Shown piece by piece: positions 30,730 through 40,088 of a DNA stretch of 64,000 nucleotides. The stretch comes from Actinosynnema pretiosum. Lineage in GTDB: Bacteria; Actinomycetota; Actinomycetes; Mycobacteriales; Pseudonocardiaceae. The stretch is from contig NZ_JAMTCF010000005.1 in NCBI RefSeq assembly GCF_024171695.1, positions 462,578 to 526,577 on the forward strand, written 5' to 3'. How positions within the stretch are numbered: position 1 is the first letter of the stretch; each line of letters begins with the position of its first letter. Made by a program: the position numbers and the translations under genes. Under the pieces are notes generated by a model. The model did not search any database and had not been told where the DNA came from. It was given only the letters and a program-made list of their open reading frames with translations.

Positions 30730-31623
30730 TCATCCGGTCCGCTTCTCCGCGAAGATCCACCGGTTGTCCTCCAACGGGTCGTCCGCCTCCGGCGCGGGCC
30801 CCCGGCCGTGCTCGACCGCGAACTCGAACGGCACCCTGGAGGTCGCCGTCCAGCCGCGCGCCGCGAGGTCCGTCGCCGTGTCGGGCCGGGGGTCGGGGTT
30901 GAACAGCGACAGCAGGTCGACGCCGATCCGCTTGCGCGCCACCGTGTACAGCGGCCCGGTGCGCACCGGAGCGCCGTCCGCCGGGAACGTCTTGAACTCG
31001 AACGCCAGGCTGCTCCCCGGCGCGGACAGCCGGTCCAGCTCCCGCACCAGCCGCCGCTCCGCCGAGTGCGACAGGAACATGAAGATGCCCTCCGCCAACC
31101 ACCCCGTCGGCGCCTGCGGGTCGAACCCGGCCGCCACCAGCCGGGGCGTCCACGTCCCGCGCAGGTCGGCGGCCACCGGCGCCCGCGCGGCCCCGCCGCT
31201 CGCGCCCAGCCCGTCCAGCACCCGCTGCTTGAACGCCAGCACGTGCTCGTGGTCGACCTCGAACACCGTGCACCCGTCCGGCCAGTCCAGCCGCAGCGCC
31301 CGCGAGTCGAGCCCGGCGCCCAGCAGCACGAACTGCCGCGTCCCGGCCCGCGCGACCCGCGCCAGGTGGTCGTCGAACACCCGCGTGCGCAGCCCGAAGT
31401 AGCGGCCGAGCCTGCCCCACAGCGGGTCGGCGTCGCCGTCCGCCACGTCCTCGATGCGCAGCGGCCAGCCCTCGGTGTCCGGTAACGCCCGCACGAAGTG
31501 CTCCGCGTACCCGTCGACGGCGAGCGCGTCGCCCCGGTTGCTCTCGATCGCCCGAGCCGCCGCGACCATCAGCGCGGTGCGGCTCACCCCGGCCGCGACC
31601 CGTTCCTCCTCCGCAGTGGTCAC
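30730..31623 (-). CDS. SAM-dependent methyltransferase, LCM/PPM-like (TIGR00027 type)
   Basis: A 297-residue protein of the leucine-carboxyl-methyltransferase-like family that is abundant in mycobacteria and other actinomycetes. It has VLLGAGLDSRALRL near residue 98 as the SAM loop, VFEVDHEHVLAFK for the ribose-binding acid, and WLAEGIFMFLS near 180. The GTG start at 31623 gives the family's usual length. Substrates of this family are largely unknown. It stands alone on the minus strand. Confidence 0.85.
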   Translation of the reverse strand: MTTAEEERVAAGVSRTALMVAAARAIESNRGDALAVDGYAEHFVRALPDTEGWPLRIEDVADGDADPLWGRLGRYFGLRTRVFDDHLARVARAGTRQFVLLGAGLDSRALRLDWPDGCTVFEVDHEHVLAFKQRVLDGLGASGGAARAPVAADLRGTWTPRLVAAGFDPQAPTGWLAEGIFMFLSHSAERRLVRELDRLSAPGSSLAFEFKTFPADGAPVRTGPLYTVARKRIGVDLLSLFNPDPRPDTATDLAARGWTATSRVPFEFAVEHGRGPAPEADDPLEDNRWIFAEKRTG

Positions 31624-31932
31624 CGCGTCCCCTCCCCGCGAAGCCGGGCGCTCCGCCCCCGGATGCCGCCCAACGCCGTCGTGGGGCGGTCGGGGGCGAA
31701 ACTACGCTACGGCGCTGGCGGTTCCGGGTGCGTCGGCTGAGGGGGTGACGCGCGTGTTGCGCAGAGTCGTCCCCGCTCCCGCGCCGCTGACCGGTGAGGT
31801 CGCGCCTGAACGTGTCAGCGGTGCTCCCCGGAGTGCGCCCGCCCCGCCGCCGGGCCCCCGCCCTTGAGTCGAACGGATGAATCCGCGCCGGGGGCCGACT
31901 TCCCCGCCCCGGCCGCGCGCCGGACCTCGGGC
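31624..31932. other. 309-bp intergenic region
   Basis: No credible gene. It should contain the methyltransferase promoter; the only A+T-rich patch is around 31698-31712 (AAACTACGCTAC on the plus strand). Confidence 0.3.
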
Positions 31933-32364
31933 TCAGCCGATGCTCTGCCCGTACACCCGGCTGACCCGAAGGCTGATCAGCACCCGCCGCTCGGCGACCA
32001 TGGCGGTCCGGTACTCCTCCCAGTCCGGGTGCTCCCCGGCGGCCCGCCGGTAGTAGTCGACCAGCGCCTCCACCTCGGGCCCGCGCGGGTCGGCGCCGGG
32101 CCCGGTCAGCTCGACGGTCCCCTCGGCCGTGGCCCAGCTCAGCCCGTCGCCGCTGGTGACCTCCAGCGCGGCGCGCGGGTCGCGCCCCAGGTTCCTGGCC
32201 TTGGCCCGGTCGGCGGAGGTGGAGATCAGGACGACCTCGGCCGCGCGGTCGTAGTAGGGCTGCACGGGGGAGAGCTGGGGCGTCCCGTCGGACTTGAGCG
32301 TCGCCAGGACCCCGAGGGAGCTGTGCGCGAGCAGGTCCCTGGGGTCGAACTCGGTGGTGGTCAT
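31933..32364 (-). CDS. PPOX-class F420-dependent oxidoreductase-like protein
   Basis: A 143-residue flavin/deazaflavin split-barrel protein (PNPOx-like). The N-terminal LGVLATLKSDGTPQLSPVQ and central ISTSADRAKARNLGRDPRAA are typical of the F420-dependent actinobacterial branch. The length fits. It lies 60 bases downstream of the FBP protein gene on the same strand. The physiological substrate is unknown. Confidence 0.88.
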   Translation of the reverse strand: MTTTEFDPRDLLAHSSLGVLATLKSDGTPQLSPVQPYYDRAAEVVLISTSADRAKARNLGRDPRAALEVTSGDGLSWATAEGTVELTGPGADPRGPEVEALVDYYRRAAGEHPDWEEYRTAMVAERRVLISLRVSRVYGQSIG

Positions 32365-32424
32365 ACCCGGATGATCCCCAAGTGCGGCGCACCCGTCACC
32401 CGGTGTCCCGCACCCGTCACCCCG

Positions 32425-32904
32425 TCACCCCGTCACCCTGGCGACGAACGCGCTCAGGTTCACCACGATCCGCCTGCTCCGCTCCTCCACCCCCAGCGTC
32501 TCCCGGTTCGGCTCACCGGAGTCCCGCTTGCCGCGCACGTACAGCGAGCACGCCAGGTCGCCGCACAGGTACGTCCCCACCGAGTCCCCGGCCTTGCCCG
32601 CCTTCCCGGCCTTCGGCGCCACGACCAGCGACACCCCGCCGCTGTGCGTGGTCACGCAGATCGAGCACATGCCCCGCCCCCGCGCCACCGGCGCGGGCGC
32701 CCGCAGGGCCAGCCCGGTCACCTGCCCGTCCAGCTCGGCGACCAGGTAGGCCCGCTCGGGCGCCTTCGGATCGCGCCACCCCAGGTAGTCCAGGTCCTCC
32801 CAGGGCTGCTGCGCCAGGTCGCGCGGCACGTTCAGCCGCTTGGCCTCGCCCTTGCTGCAGTTCACGAACGCGCCCCGGATCTCCTGCTCGGTCAACGGCC
32901 TCAT
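32425..32904 (-). CDS. FBP-domain zinc-finger protein (FusB-like C-terminal treble clef)
   Basis: A 159-residue protein with the FBP domain that gives FusB-family proteins their elongation factor G binding. The treble-clef zinc ligands are visible as CSIC near residue 80 and CGDLAC about 34 residues later, followed by SLYVRGKR. FusB proteins rescue ribosomes from fusidic acid by releasing EF-G; actinobacterial members are of unproven function. It shares a 68-base divergent promoter with a TetR-type regulator, which probably represses it. Confidence 0.8.
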   Translation of the reverse strand: MRPLTEQEIRGAFVNCSKGEAKRLNVPRDLAQQPWEDLDYLGWRDPKAPERAYLVAELDGQVTGLALRAPAPVARGRGMCSICVTTHSGGVSLVVAPKAGKAGKAGDSVGTYLCGDLACSLYVRGKRDSGEPNRETLGVEERSRRIVVNLSAFVARVTG

Positions 32905-32912
32905 GGTGGGGT

Positions 32913-32941
32913 ACGGTAGGTTCCCTAAAGCTTTTAGGCAA
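32913..32941 (-). promoter_or_regulatory. FBP gene promoter overlapping an operator palindrome
   Basis: On the minus strand TTGCCT (32941-32936), 17 bases, and TACCGT (32918-32913). The 15-base inverted repeat CCTAAAGCTTTTAGG at 32924-32938 sits on the spacer and -35, an ideal place for repression by the divergent TetR protein. Confidence 0.6.
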
Positions 32942-32972
32942 ATGACTAAGACCTTTCGGAAGGTGGTGCGGC

Positions 32973-33539
32973 GTGACGCGTGCGGGCCTGACCACGGAAC
33001 GCCTCGTCCGAGCGGGGGCCGACCTGGCGGACGAGCTCGGCTTCGACCGCCTGACCGCCTCCGAGCTGGCCCGCAGGGTCGGTGTCAAGGTGGCGAGCCT
33101 GTACTCGCACGTCGCCGGGTTCGACGACCTGCGCGCCCGGATCGCCGCCTTCGCCCTCGCGGAACTGGCCGACCAGGCGGCCGACGCCCTGGCGGGCCGT
33201 TCCGGCCGGGACGCGCTCGCCGCCCTGGGCGGCGCGTACCGCGACTACGCCCGCCGCTGCCCCGGCCGGTACGCGGCGACCCGCAGCCGGGTCGCCCCGC
33301 AGGACGTCGCCGTCGGCCGCAGGCACTCGGACCTGGCGCGCGCCGTGCTCCGGGGCTACGACCTGCCGGAGGCGGAGCACGTCCACGCGGTGCGGTTCAT
33401 GGGCAGCGTGTTCCACGGGTACGCGGAGCTGGAGCTGGCGGGCAGCTTCCAGCACAGCGAACCCGACAGCGCGACGAGCTGGCAGCGCGCCCTGGACGCC
33501 CTGGACGCGGCGCTGCGCGCCTGGCCGACGCCCCGGTAG
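32973..33539 (+). CDS. TetR-family regulator with WHG C-terminal domain
   Basis: A 188-residue repressor. The N-terminal HTH has FDRLTASELARRVGVKVASLYSHV. The C-terminal domain contains the WHG-type segment (GSVFHGYAELELAG), where FHG replaces WHG. The GTG start at 32973 is used. It is divergent from the FBP gene with a clear palindrome between them, so autoregulation and control of the FBP gene are likely. Confidence 0.85.
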   Translation: MTRAGLTTERLVRAGADLADELGFDRLTASELARRVGVKVASLYSHVAGFDDLRARIAAFALAELADQAADALAGRSGRDALAALGGAYRDYARRCPGRYAATRSRVAPQDVAVGRRHSDLARAVLRGYDLPEAEHVHAVRFMGSVFHGYAELELAGSFQHSEPDSATSWQRALDALDAALRAWPTPR

Positions 33540-34046
33540 CCCGAGCCCCGGTCCTTGGCGCTTTTCCCGACTCCTCGATACAGTTCGGCGTCAGCGGAAA
33601 AAGGCACTTTGCAAGTTTCTCCATTTCCCGGTTTTCCCGGTTCGGGTGTTCAGGGGAACGCCTCCGGGGGAGCGTGCACACCGGGTTGAAAATCCCCCTC
33701 CCCTTTCCTGCGAACGGGGCATGGGCAGCTACGCGGAACGGGTGGCTTCCCTTACGGTGTCGCCCCTGCGGCGGACCCTGACCTGTGGGAGTCCCGAGGA
33801 CGCTGCGGGACCCCGGCTCATCGAGAGGGAATTGGCCTGTCCGGCCGCAGCGCCAGGGGACCCCTCTGGCTCTAGGGTGGACGGGTCGGCGCCCAGGACG
33901 GGGAGGCGTGTTGTGGGTCTTTCCCTCGGGCCGCGCGCATCCCGGGAAATCCCCACCGAGCATTGCTCGGTCGTCCGCACCGCGTTCCGGCGATCCCGGC
34001 ACACCTGCCACTGAACAGGAGAATCCTCGGCAACCAGGGAGCAGGC
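33540..34046. other. 507-bp non-coding region upstream of the VMAP system
   Basis: No credible gene. The first half (33560-33720) is relatively A+T-rich and holds runs such as TTTCCCGGTTTTCCCGG. A TAGGGT box near 33873 and the palindrome at 33956-33970 are the likely control elements of the downstream system. Confidence 0.4.
33956..33970. promoter_or_regulatory. Palindrome upstream of VMAP gene
   Basis: CCGAGCA, one base, TGCTCGG: a 7-bp inverted repeat centred 84 bases before the VMAP start codon. Operator candidate for the conflict-system operon. Confidence 0.35.
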
Positions 34047-35540
34047 ATGGTCCGTGAAGGCAGTCGCGACAGCCGGGGGCGGGGAACCGTCCTCCCGTTC
34101 GCCGAGGCGCTCAGCGGCATCCCCGGACTCGACACCCAGGCCGACCGGGACGCGTTCGTCGACGTCCTGCGCGATGAGCTGGACGAGCCGATGGTCCTCA
34201 AGGAGCAGACGCACCCCAGGATGCAGCTCTACCGGATAGCGGAGTTCTGCGCGCGGACCCCCGAGCGGCTGGACGCGCTCCTGCGCGCGGCCCGCTGGTG
34301 CGCGCACGACCCGGCGCGCGTGTCCGCGCTGGAGCGGCTGGTGCTGGGCTCCGACGTCGAACCGGTGCACACCTCAGCCGCCACGACCACGCTGCTGGCG
34401 CTGCTGGAGGGGACCTCGCTGCCCGACCTGGCGGAGCTGTGCGCGTCCATCGCGGGGCCCGCCGCGGACGACCTGCGCGGACCCGTCACCTACCGCCAGG
34501 CGTTCGCCCTGCTGGACAACGTCAACACGGGCGCGTCGGGCCTGCCCAGGACCCTGGAGCTGGTCGAGCGCATCGCCACCAGGTTCCCGGCGGGCCTGGG
34601 CAACGAGCTGCGGGACTGGGCGTTCCGGCAAGCGCTGGAGCTCGAGGTCGTCGACCAGCTGCTCGCCCTGCGCGGCGCCGCGCACACCACCGCCGGACCG
34701 GCCCCCGGTTCCCCCGCCTACCTCGTGCTGCGCCTGGAGCGGCACGGTCCCAGCGGGGAGGAGTACCGGCTGTGGGACTGGCGGCAGCTCGACGGCACGG
34801 CCGACTGGGCGCCCGTCCCCGGTCGCGAGGTCACCGGGCCGCTCCCGGTCGTGAAGAAGCACGTCGCCGACCTGGTGGACCAGGTCGAGCGGGAGTGGGC
34901 GCGGCACGACGTCGAGATCCGCATCGAGGTCTTCCTCAGCCCCGAGCTGCTCAACCTCGACGTGGACGCCTGGCCGTGGGAGCGCGGGGCCCTGCTCGAC
35001 GAACCGGTGGGCTGCCGCTACCAGCTGGTGGTCCGCAGCACCCGGCGCGCGGTGAACCCCCGCTACCTGCGGGTGTGGTTCAAGCGCTGGTCCGCGCTCC
35101 TCAGGCACCTTGCCGAGGGGCGCGTGATCCCGCTGTCGGGCCGGGTCGACTGCGAGGCGGGCGCGCTGACCGCGCTCATGACGGAGCTGAACCGGGACCG
35201 CGAGCTGGTCGCCGTCGTCCTCAGCGGTCCGCCCGAGCCGGGGTCCCCCGGTTTCCAGCAGGTCGAGGCGGGGGAGCGGCACGGCGTCCCGCTGATGCTG
35301 TGGCACCGCGACCGGACCGCGGCTCCGGGGTTCCCCGACCTGGTCGACGCGCTCCTGCACACCGACGACGACCGGCACGACCTGCTGGGCAAGGTGCGTC
35401 TGATGCGCGTCGCGGCGTTCGGGGCCGAGACGGGCACACCGCCGAAGGCGGGCGCCGCCGTGACCGTGCTGTACGACGACCCCGACCGGCTCGTCACCCC
35501 GTCGGGCGCGGGCGTCCCCGAGGAGGCGGTCGCGCCATGA
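34047..35540 (+). CDS. EAD2-VMAP hub protein (vWA-MoxR-associated protein)
   Basis: A 497-residue protein of the VMAP class, the central component of NTP-dependent vWA-MoxR-VMAP ternary conflict systems. Residues about 18-110 look like an effector-associated domain of the EAD2 type (FAEALSGIPGLDTQADRDAF, then RMQLYRIAEFC). A middle helical domain covers about 112-215. The C-terminal VMAP domain starts near residue 230 (YLVLRLERHGP) and includes AWPWERGALLDEPVGCRYQL. The ATG at 34047 has AGGGAG upstream. Nineteen bases separate it from the next gene, so the two are cotranscribed. Such hubs are thought to sense invasion or stress and recruit EAD-bearing effectors; the cyclase protein at 42339 carries a matching EAD2. 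Confidence 0.8.
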   Translation: MVREGSRDSRGRGTVLPFAEALSGIPGLDTQADRDAFVDVLRDELDEPMVLKEQTHPRMQLYRIAEFCARTPERLDALLRAARWCAHDPARVSALERLVLGSDVEPVHTSAATTTLLALLEGTSLPDLAELCASIAGPAADDLRGPVTYRQAFALLDNVNTGASGLPRTLELVERIATRFPAGLGNELRDWAFRQALELEVVDQLLALRGAAHTTAGPAPGSPAYLVLRLERHGPSGEEYRLWDWRQLDGTADWAPVPGREVTGPLPVVKKHVADLVDQVEREWARHDVEIRIEVFLSPELLNLDVDAWPWERGALLDEPVGCRYQLVVRSTRRAVNPRYLRVWFKRWSALLRHLAEGRVIPLSGRVDCEAGALTALMTELNRDRELVAVVLSGPPEPGSPGFQQVEAGERHGVPLMLWHRDRTAAPGFPDLVDALLHTDDDRHDLLGKVRLMRVAAFGAETGTPPKAGAAVTVLYDDPDRLVTPSGAGVPEEAVAP

Positions 35541-35559
35541 CCGCCGCCGGGGGAACAGG

Positions 35560-38500
35560 ATGAGCGGGCTCGACGAGGACGACCCGAGGGGAGTTGCCTT
35601 CGTGCAGCACCTCGACCCCCTCGACGAGGGCGGTCCGGTGTTCGACGCCGCCGGGCTGACCGCCGTCGAGGTCCGCGACGTGCTGTGGCTCGCCGCGGTC
35701 GTGGCCGGTCCCGACCGCGAGCCGACCTCGTCCGACGATCGAGGACCGGCGCAGGACGAGGACCCGGTGGGCGACCCGCCCGTGCGGCACGACCGGGAGG
35801 AGGACCCCGGAGAGGACAGCGGGCCGAGCGCGGACGAGGAGCAGGAGCAGGAGCAGAGCAGCGGCCCGCCGAGCACCGGCCTGGGGCCCTCGCCACCCGC
35901 CGGTCGCACCGGGCGGAGGTGGGGCGTCGGTGGTTCCGAGACCGCGCTCCTGCTGGACGCGGCGTCACCCTCCCCGGACGCCCCGCTGTCCGAGGGCGGT
36001 TGGCCCACCGTCCAGGGCCTCCCAGACCGGCGGCGCATCAGCCGGGTGCTCCGCCGCCTCGACCGCGACACCCGCTCCCCCGACCACGACGTGCTCGACG
36101 AGGAGGCCACCGCCGTCCGGGCCGCCGAGGCCGGGCTGTGGGCTCCCCGGTGGCTGTCCGAGCCGCGCCGCCACTTCGAGGTCCTCCTCGTGGTGGACAC
36201 CTCGCTCGCCACCGGCCTGTGGACCGAGCTGGTCCGCGAGTTCCGCGCGCTGCTGGAGCGGCAGGGCGTCTTCCGGGACGTGCGCGTCTACTGGTTCGAC
36301 AGCGAGGACACCGACCACCGCAGCCGCTCCCTGCGCAGCGAGGGCGGCGTACCGCACGGCTGGTGGCACCTGGTCGGCGGGGCCACCCCGAGGATCGTGC
36401 TCGTGCTCACCGAGGCCACCGGCAAGGCGTGGCGCACGGGCGTCGCGGCGCACCTGCTCAACCGGTGGGGCAGGAGGCTCCCGGTCGCGGTGGTCAACGT
36501 GCTCCCGCAGCGCATGTGGCCGTGGGGCGGGCTGGCGGTGCGGCGGATGAGGTTGTCCGCCCCGCACTCGGGCGCGGCCAACCGGTGGCTGAGGGGCGCG
36601 GGCGAGCAGCCACCGGGGGACGGGGTCCTCGTGCCCGTGCTCGGACTGGCCGCGCCGTGGTTCTCCGGCTGGGCCCGGCTGCTGACCGCGCGGGGGCACC
36701 AGGAACCGGTGGAGACCACCGCGGTGCTCGTCCACCCCCAGACCGACGAGCAGCCCTCCGCCCAGGACGAGCACCAGGGCGCCGAGCGGGACGAGTCCAC
36801 CCCGGCGCAGCGGGTGCGCCGGTTCCGCACCTACGCCTCGGCGGACGGCTTCCAGCTGGCCGGGCTGCTCGCCGCCACCCCGCTGAGCCCCACCCTGATG
36901 AAGCTCGTCCAGCGGGTCATGCTCCCCGGCTCGGACATGTCAGCGATGGCCGAGGTCGCCCTGGGCGGCCTGCTGACCCGTCGCGCACGCGCCGACCAGG
37001 GGCGCGACACCATCGCCTACGACTTCGCCGAGGGCGTGCGGCCCGAGCTGCTCGCCACCTGCCGCCGCTCCGACACGGCCCGCGTCGCCCGCGTGCTCGC
37101 GGAGCGTGCGGGCGGGCGCTTCCCCACGCTGCTCACCCTCGGCAGGGCGATCGACGCCCCCGACACCGCCGAACTGCCCCCGGTCACGGAGGAGACCCTG
37201 CCCTACGTCCGGGTCCAGGCCGCCGTCCTCACCGCGCTCAGCGGGCGCTACGCCAAGCACGCGACCAGGCTGACCAGGTCCCTCGTGGAGCAGGGATTCC
37301 ACCCCGCCGAAGCGATCCCACCACCGCACCCCGCCGAGGATGCGCCATCCCCACTGGAGCCGACCGTGAGCACAGCCCACCACCCGCAGGAGCGGAGCGC
37401 AGGCGCCGCGATCGCCTCCCCCGACCACGTGCGCGCGGACGACGCGCGCACCGGGTGGGAGCCGGGGGAGCCGTCCACGCGCGACAGCGGCCAGCCCCAG
37501 GTGTGGGGGCAGGTCCCCCTGGCTCCCCCCAACTTCGTCGGACGCGCCTACCTGCTGGAGAAGCTGCGCGCCCGGCTCACCGAGAGCGGCCCGACCGCCG
37601 TGCTCCCCGAGGCGCTGCACGGCATGGGCGGCGTCGGCAAGTCCTACACGGTGATCGAGTACATCCACCGGCACGCCGGGGAGTACGACCTGGTCTGGTG
37701 GATCTCCGCCGAGCACGTCGCCCAGATCAACTCCGCCTTCGTGGAGCTGGCCAAGCGGCTCGGCGTCCCCAGGGCGGAGACGGCGGACGCGGCCGTGCCC
37801 GCCGTGCGCGAGGCGTTGCGCAGGGGCGAGCCGTTCGGGCGCTGGATGCTGGTGTTCGACAACGCCGACCGGCCGCAGGACGTCAAGCCGTTCTTCCCCT
37901 CCTCCGGCGGCCACATCATCGTCACCTCCCGCAACTCCGAGTGGGCGATGGCCGCGCGCGCGGTCGAGGTCGACCTGTTCACCCGCGCGGAGAGCGTCGA
38001 GCTGCTCAAGCGCCGGGGCGGCGCGCTGGCGGACGACGAGGCCGACGCGCTCGCCGAGGCGCTGGGCGACCTGCCCCTCGCGGTGGACCAGGCCGCGGCG
38101 TGGCGGGCGCAGACCGGCATGCAGGTCTCCGAGTACCTGGAACTGCTGCGGCAGAACCGGACCGAGCTGCTGGAGGCGGGCACCTCCAGCGAGGACCAGC
38201 TGCCGGTGGCCGCCGCGTGGAACGTGCCCCTGAAGCGGCTGAGCGAGTCCCACCCCGCCGCGCTGCAGCTGCTCCAGCTGTGCGCCTTCTTCGGCCCGGA
38301 GCCGATCTCGCAGCGGTTGTTCCGGGGCGTCCACGAGATACCGGTGCCCCCGGCCCTCAGTGAGGCGCTGCGCGACTCCATCAAGTTCAGCAGGGCGGTG
38401 CGCGAGATCAGCCGCTACAGCCTCGCCAAGCTGGACCACCGCAACAACACCCTCCAGCTGCACCGGTTGGTGCAGACCGTGCTCAAGGACCGCCTCGACG

Positions 38501-39987
38501 AGGCCGACCGCGAGCAGTTCCGCCAAGCGGTGCACGAGCTGCTCGCCAAGGGCGACCCGATCGACCCCGACATCGTCGAGAACTGGCCCCGCTACGCGGA
38601 ACTGCTGCCGCACGCGCTCATGTCGCAGGCGCTGGAGAGCGACTCCCGGCTGGTGCGGGTGTTCGTGCTGAACCTCGTGCAGTACCTGATCAACAGCGGT
38701 GACTGGACCGGAGCCCGCGACCTCGCGAGCCGGGCCGTCGCGGTGTGGGACGCCGACCTCGGCCCGCGCGACGACGAGCAGGGCCTGCACGCGCTGGAGA
38801 TGTCCAGGCGCCTGGCCGTCGCGATCCGCAGGCTCGGCGCCGCGGACGAGGCGGTGGAGCTGAACAAGCAGACCCTGGAGCGCTTCCGCGCCACGATCGG
38901 CGAGGACCACGAGCTGTTCCTGCGGATGCTCGACACCGTCGCCGCCGACCGGCGCTCGCAGGGCCGCTACACCGAGGAGCGCGAGCTCCAGCAGCAGGTG
39001 TGCGACCGGGCCGTGGCGCTGCTGGGCGAGGACGACCCGGAAACCCTGGTCTACGTGCACAACCTGGCCAGCTGCCACCGGCTGATGGGCGACTACGGGC
39101 GCGCCCGCGCGCTCGACGAGGACAACCTGCGCCGCCGCGTCAGCACGCTCGGCCCCAAGCACATCCTGACCTTCGGGTCCCGCAACGCCGTGTCCATGGA
39201 CCTGCGCGAGTGCGGCTACTTCGTGCAGGCGGCGGAGATCCAGCAGAAGACCCTCGGCTACATGAACGAGCTGTTCGGCCCCGACCACCCGGCGACCATC
39301 GGCGCCAACCGCAACCTCTCGGTGGCGCTGCGTAAGGCCGGACGGCACGAGCGCGCCAAGGAGCTGGCCGACGAGTGCCTCGAGCGCTACCGGCGCAAGC
39401 TCGGCGACGACCACCTGGACACGATGACCGCGCTGATGAACACGTCCACCGACCTGCGCCACCTCGGCGACCTGGAGGCGTCGGAGGAGGCGGCGCTGCG
39501 CTCCTACCGCGCGTGCCGCGACCTGATCAGCGGCCCCGACCACCCCTACACGCTGATCGCGGCGCTGAACCTGGGGGTGACCTACCGGCTGCTCGGCAAG
39601 CTGGACGAGGCGCTGGACACCAACCGCAGGACCCACGACGCGCTCCTGCGGGTCTTCGACGCCGACCACCCGACGACGCTGGTGGCCGTGACCAACCTGG
39701 CGAGCGACCTCGCCGAGTCGGGCCAGGTCGAGCTCGCGCGGGAGCACGACACCGACACCCTGGCCCGCTCGACCAGGGTTCTCGGCCCCGAGCACCCGTC
39801 CACGCTGGCCGTCGCGCTGAACCTGGCCATCGACCTGGCGGCGCTGGGGGAGGAGTCGCAGGCCGCGGTGCTGCACGGCAGGACGGTCTCCTCGTTCCGC
39901 AGGGTGCTGGGTGACGACCACCCGGCGACGTCCTCGGCGGCGCAGTACGTCCGGGCCAACTGCGACACGGACACGATGCAGTTCTGA
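35560..39987 (+). CDS. fxsT: vWA-like (SAV_2336-type) / NB-ARC / TPR protein, FxsT-like
   Basis: A 1475-residue giant. The first 120 residues are acidic and low-complexity. Residues about 205-400 match the SAV_2336 N-terminal-type, vWA-like domain (HFEVLLVVDTSLATGLW, MIDAS-like DTS). An NB-ARC NTPase follows: the segment NFVGRAYLLEKL near 658, Walker A HGMGGVGKS near 688, Walker B MLVFDNADRP near 765, and GDLPLAVDQAA as the GxP motif. From about 1050 to the end there are tetratricopeptide repeats with the recurring pattern LGPxHxxTL and GDDHPAT. This is the layout of the TPR protein of FxSxx-COOH systems. It supplies the vWA part of the ternary system and the STAND-type switch. It follows the VMAP gene by 19 bases. 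Confidence 0.85.
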   Translation: MSGLDEDDPRGVAFVQHLDPLDEGGPVFDAAGLTAVEVRDVLWLAAVVAGPDREPTSSDDRGPAQDEDPVGDPPVRHDREEDPGEDSGPSADEEQEQEQSSGPPSTGLGPSPPAGRTGRRWGVGGSETALLLDAASPSPDAPLSEGGWPTVQGLPDRRRISRVLRRLDRDTRSPDHDVLDEEATAVRAAEAGLWAPRWLSEPRRHFEVLLVVDTSLATGLWTELVREFRALLERQGVFRDVRVYWFDSEDTDHRSRSLRSEGGVPHGWWHLVGGATPRIVLVLTEATGKAWRTGVAAHLLNRWGRRLPVAVVNVLPQRMWPWGGLAVRRMRLSAPHSGAANRWLRGAGEQPPGDGVLVPVLGLAAPWFSGWARLLTARGHQEPVETTAVLVHPQTDEQPSAQDEHQGAERDESTPAQRVRRFRTYASADGFQLAGLLAATPLSPTLMKLVQRVMLPGSDMSAMAEVALGGLLTRRARADQGRDTIAYDFAEGVRPELLATCRRSDTARVARVLAERAGGRFPTLLTLGRAIDAPDTAELPPVTEETLPYVRVQAAVLTALSGRYAKHATRLTRSLVEQGFHPAEAIPPPHPAEDAPSPLEPTVSTAHHPQERSAGAAIASPDHVRADDARTGWEPGEPSTRDSGQPQVWGQVPLAPPNFVGRAYLLEKLRARLTESGPTAVLPEALHGMGGVGKSYTVIEYIHRHAGEYDLVWWISAEHVAQINSAFVELAKRLGVPRAETADAAVPAVREALRRGEPFGRWMLVFDNADRPQDVKPFFPSSGGHIIVTSRNSEWAMAARAVEVDLFTRAESVELLKRRGGALADDEADALAEALGDLPLAVDQAAAWRAQTGMQVSEYLELLRQNRTELLEAGTSSEDQLPVAAAWNVPLKRLSESHPAALQLLQLCAFFGPEPISQRLFRGVHEIPVPPALSEALRDSIKFSRAVREISRYSLAKLDHRNNTLQLHRLVQTVLKDRLDEADREQFRQAVHELLAKGDPIDPDIVENWPRYAELLPHALMSQALESDSRLVRVFVLNLVQYLINSGDWTGARDLASRAVAVWDADLGPRDDEQGLHALEMSRRLAVAIRRLGAADEAVELNKQTLERFRATIGEDHELFLRMLDTVAADRRSQGRYTEERELQQQVCDRAVALLGEDDPETLVYVHNLASCHRLMGDYGRARALDEDNLRRRVSTLGPKHILTFGSRNAVSMDLRECGYFVQAAEIQQKTLGYMNELFGPDHPATIGANRNLSVALRKAGRHERAKELADECLERYRRKLGDDHLDTMTALMNTSTDLRHLGDLEASEEAALRSYRACRDLISGPDHPYTLIAALNLGVTYRLLGKLDEALDTNRRTHDALLRVFDADHPTTLVAVTNLASDLAESGQVELAREHDTDTLARSTRVLGPEHPSTLAVALNLAIDLAALGEESQAAVLHGRTVSSFRRVLGDDHPATSSAAQYVRANCDTDTMQF

Positions 39988-40088
39988 CGGCGCTGTTCCG
40001 ACGGCGCGGTTCCGACGGTGCTGTTCCGGCGGTGCGCGTTCCCGCTGCGCGGCTCCGGCGGTGCGGTGGGCGCTGCCTCCGCCGACGC

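Noticed and set aside
35537..35563. Eight-codon ATG frame overlapping the VMAP stop
   Set aside because: Too short and no conserved content; more likely a by-product of the ATGA overlap.
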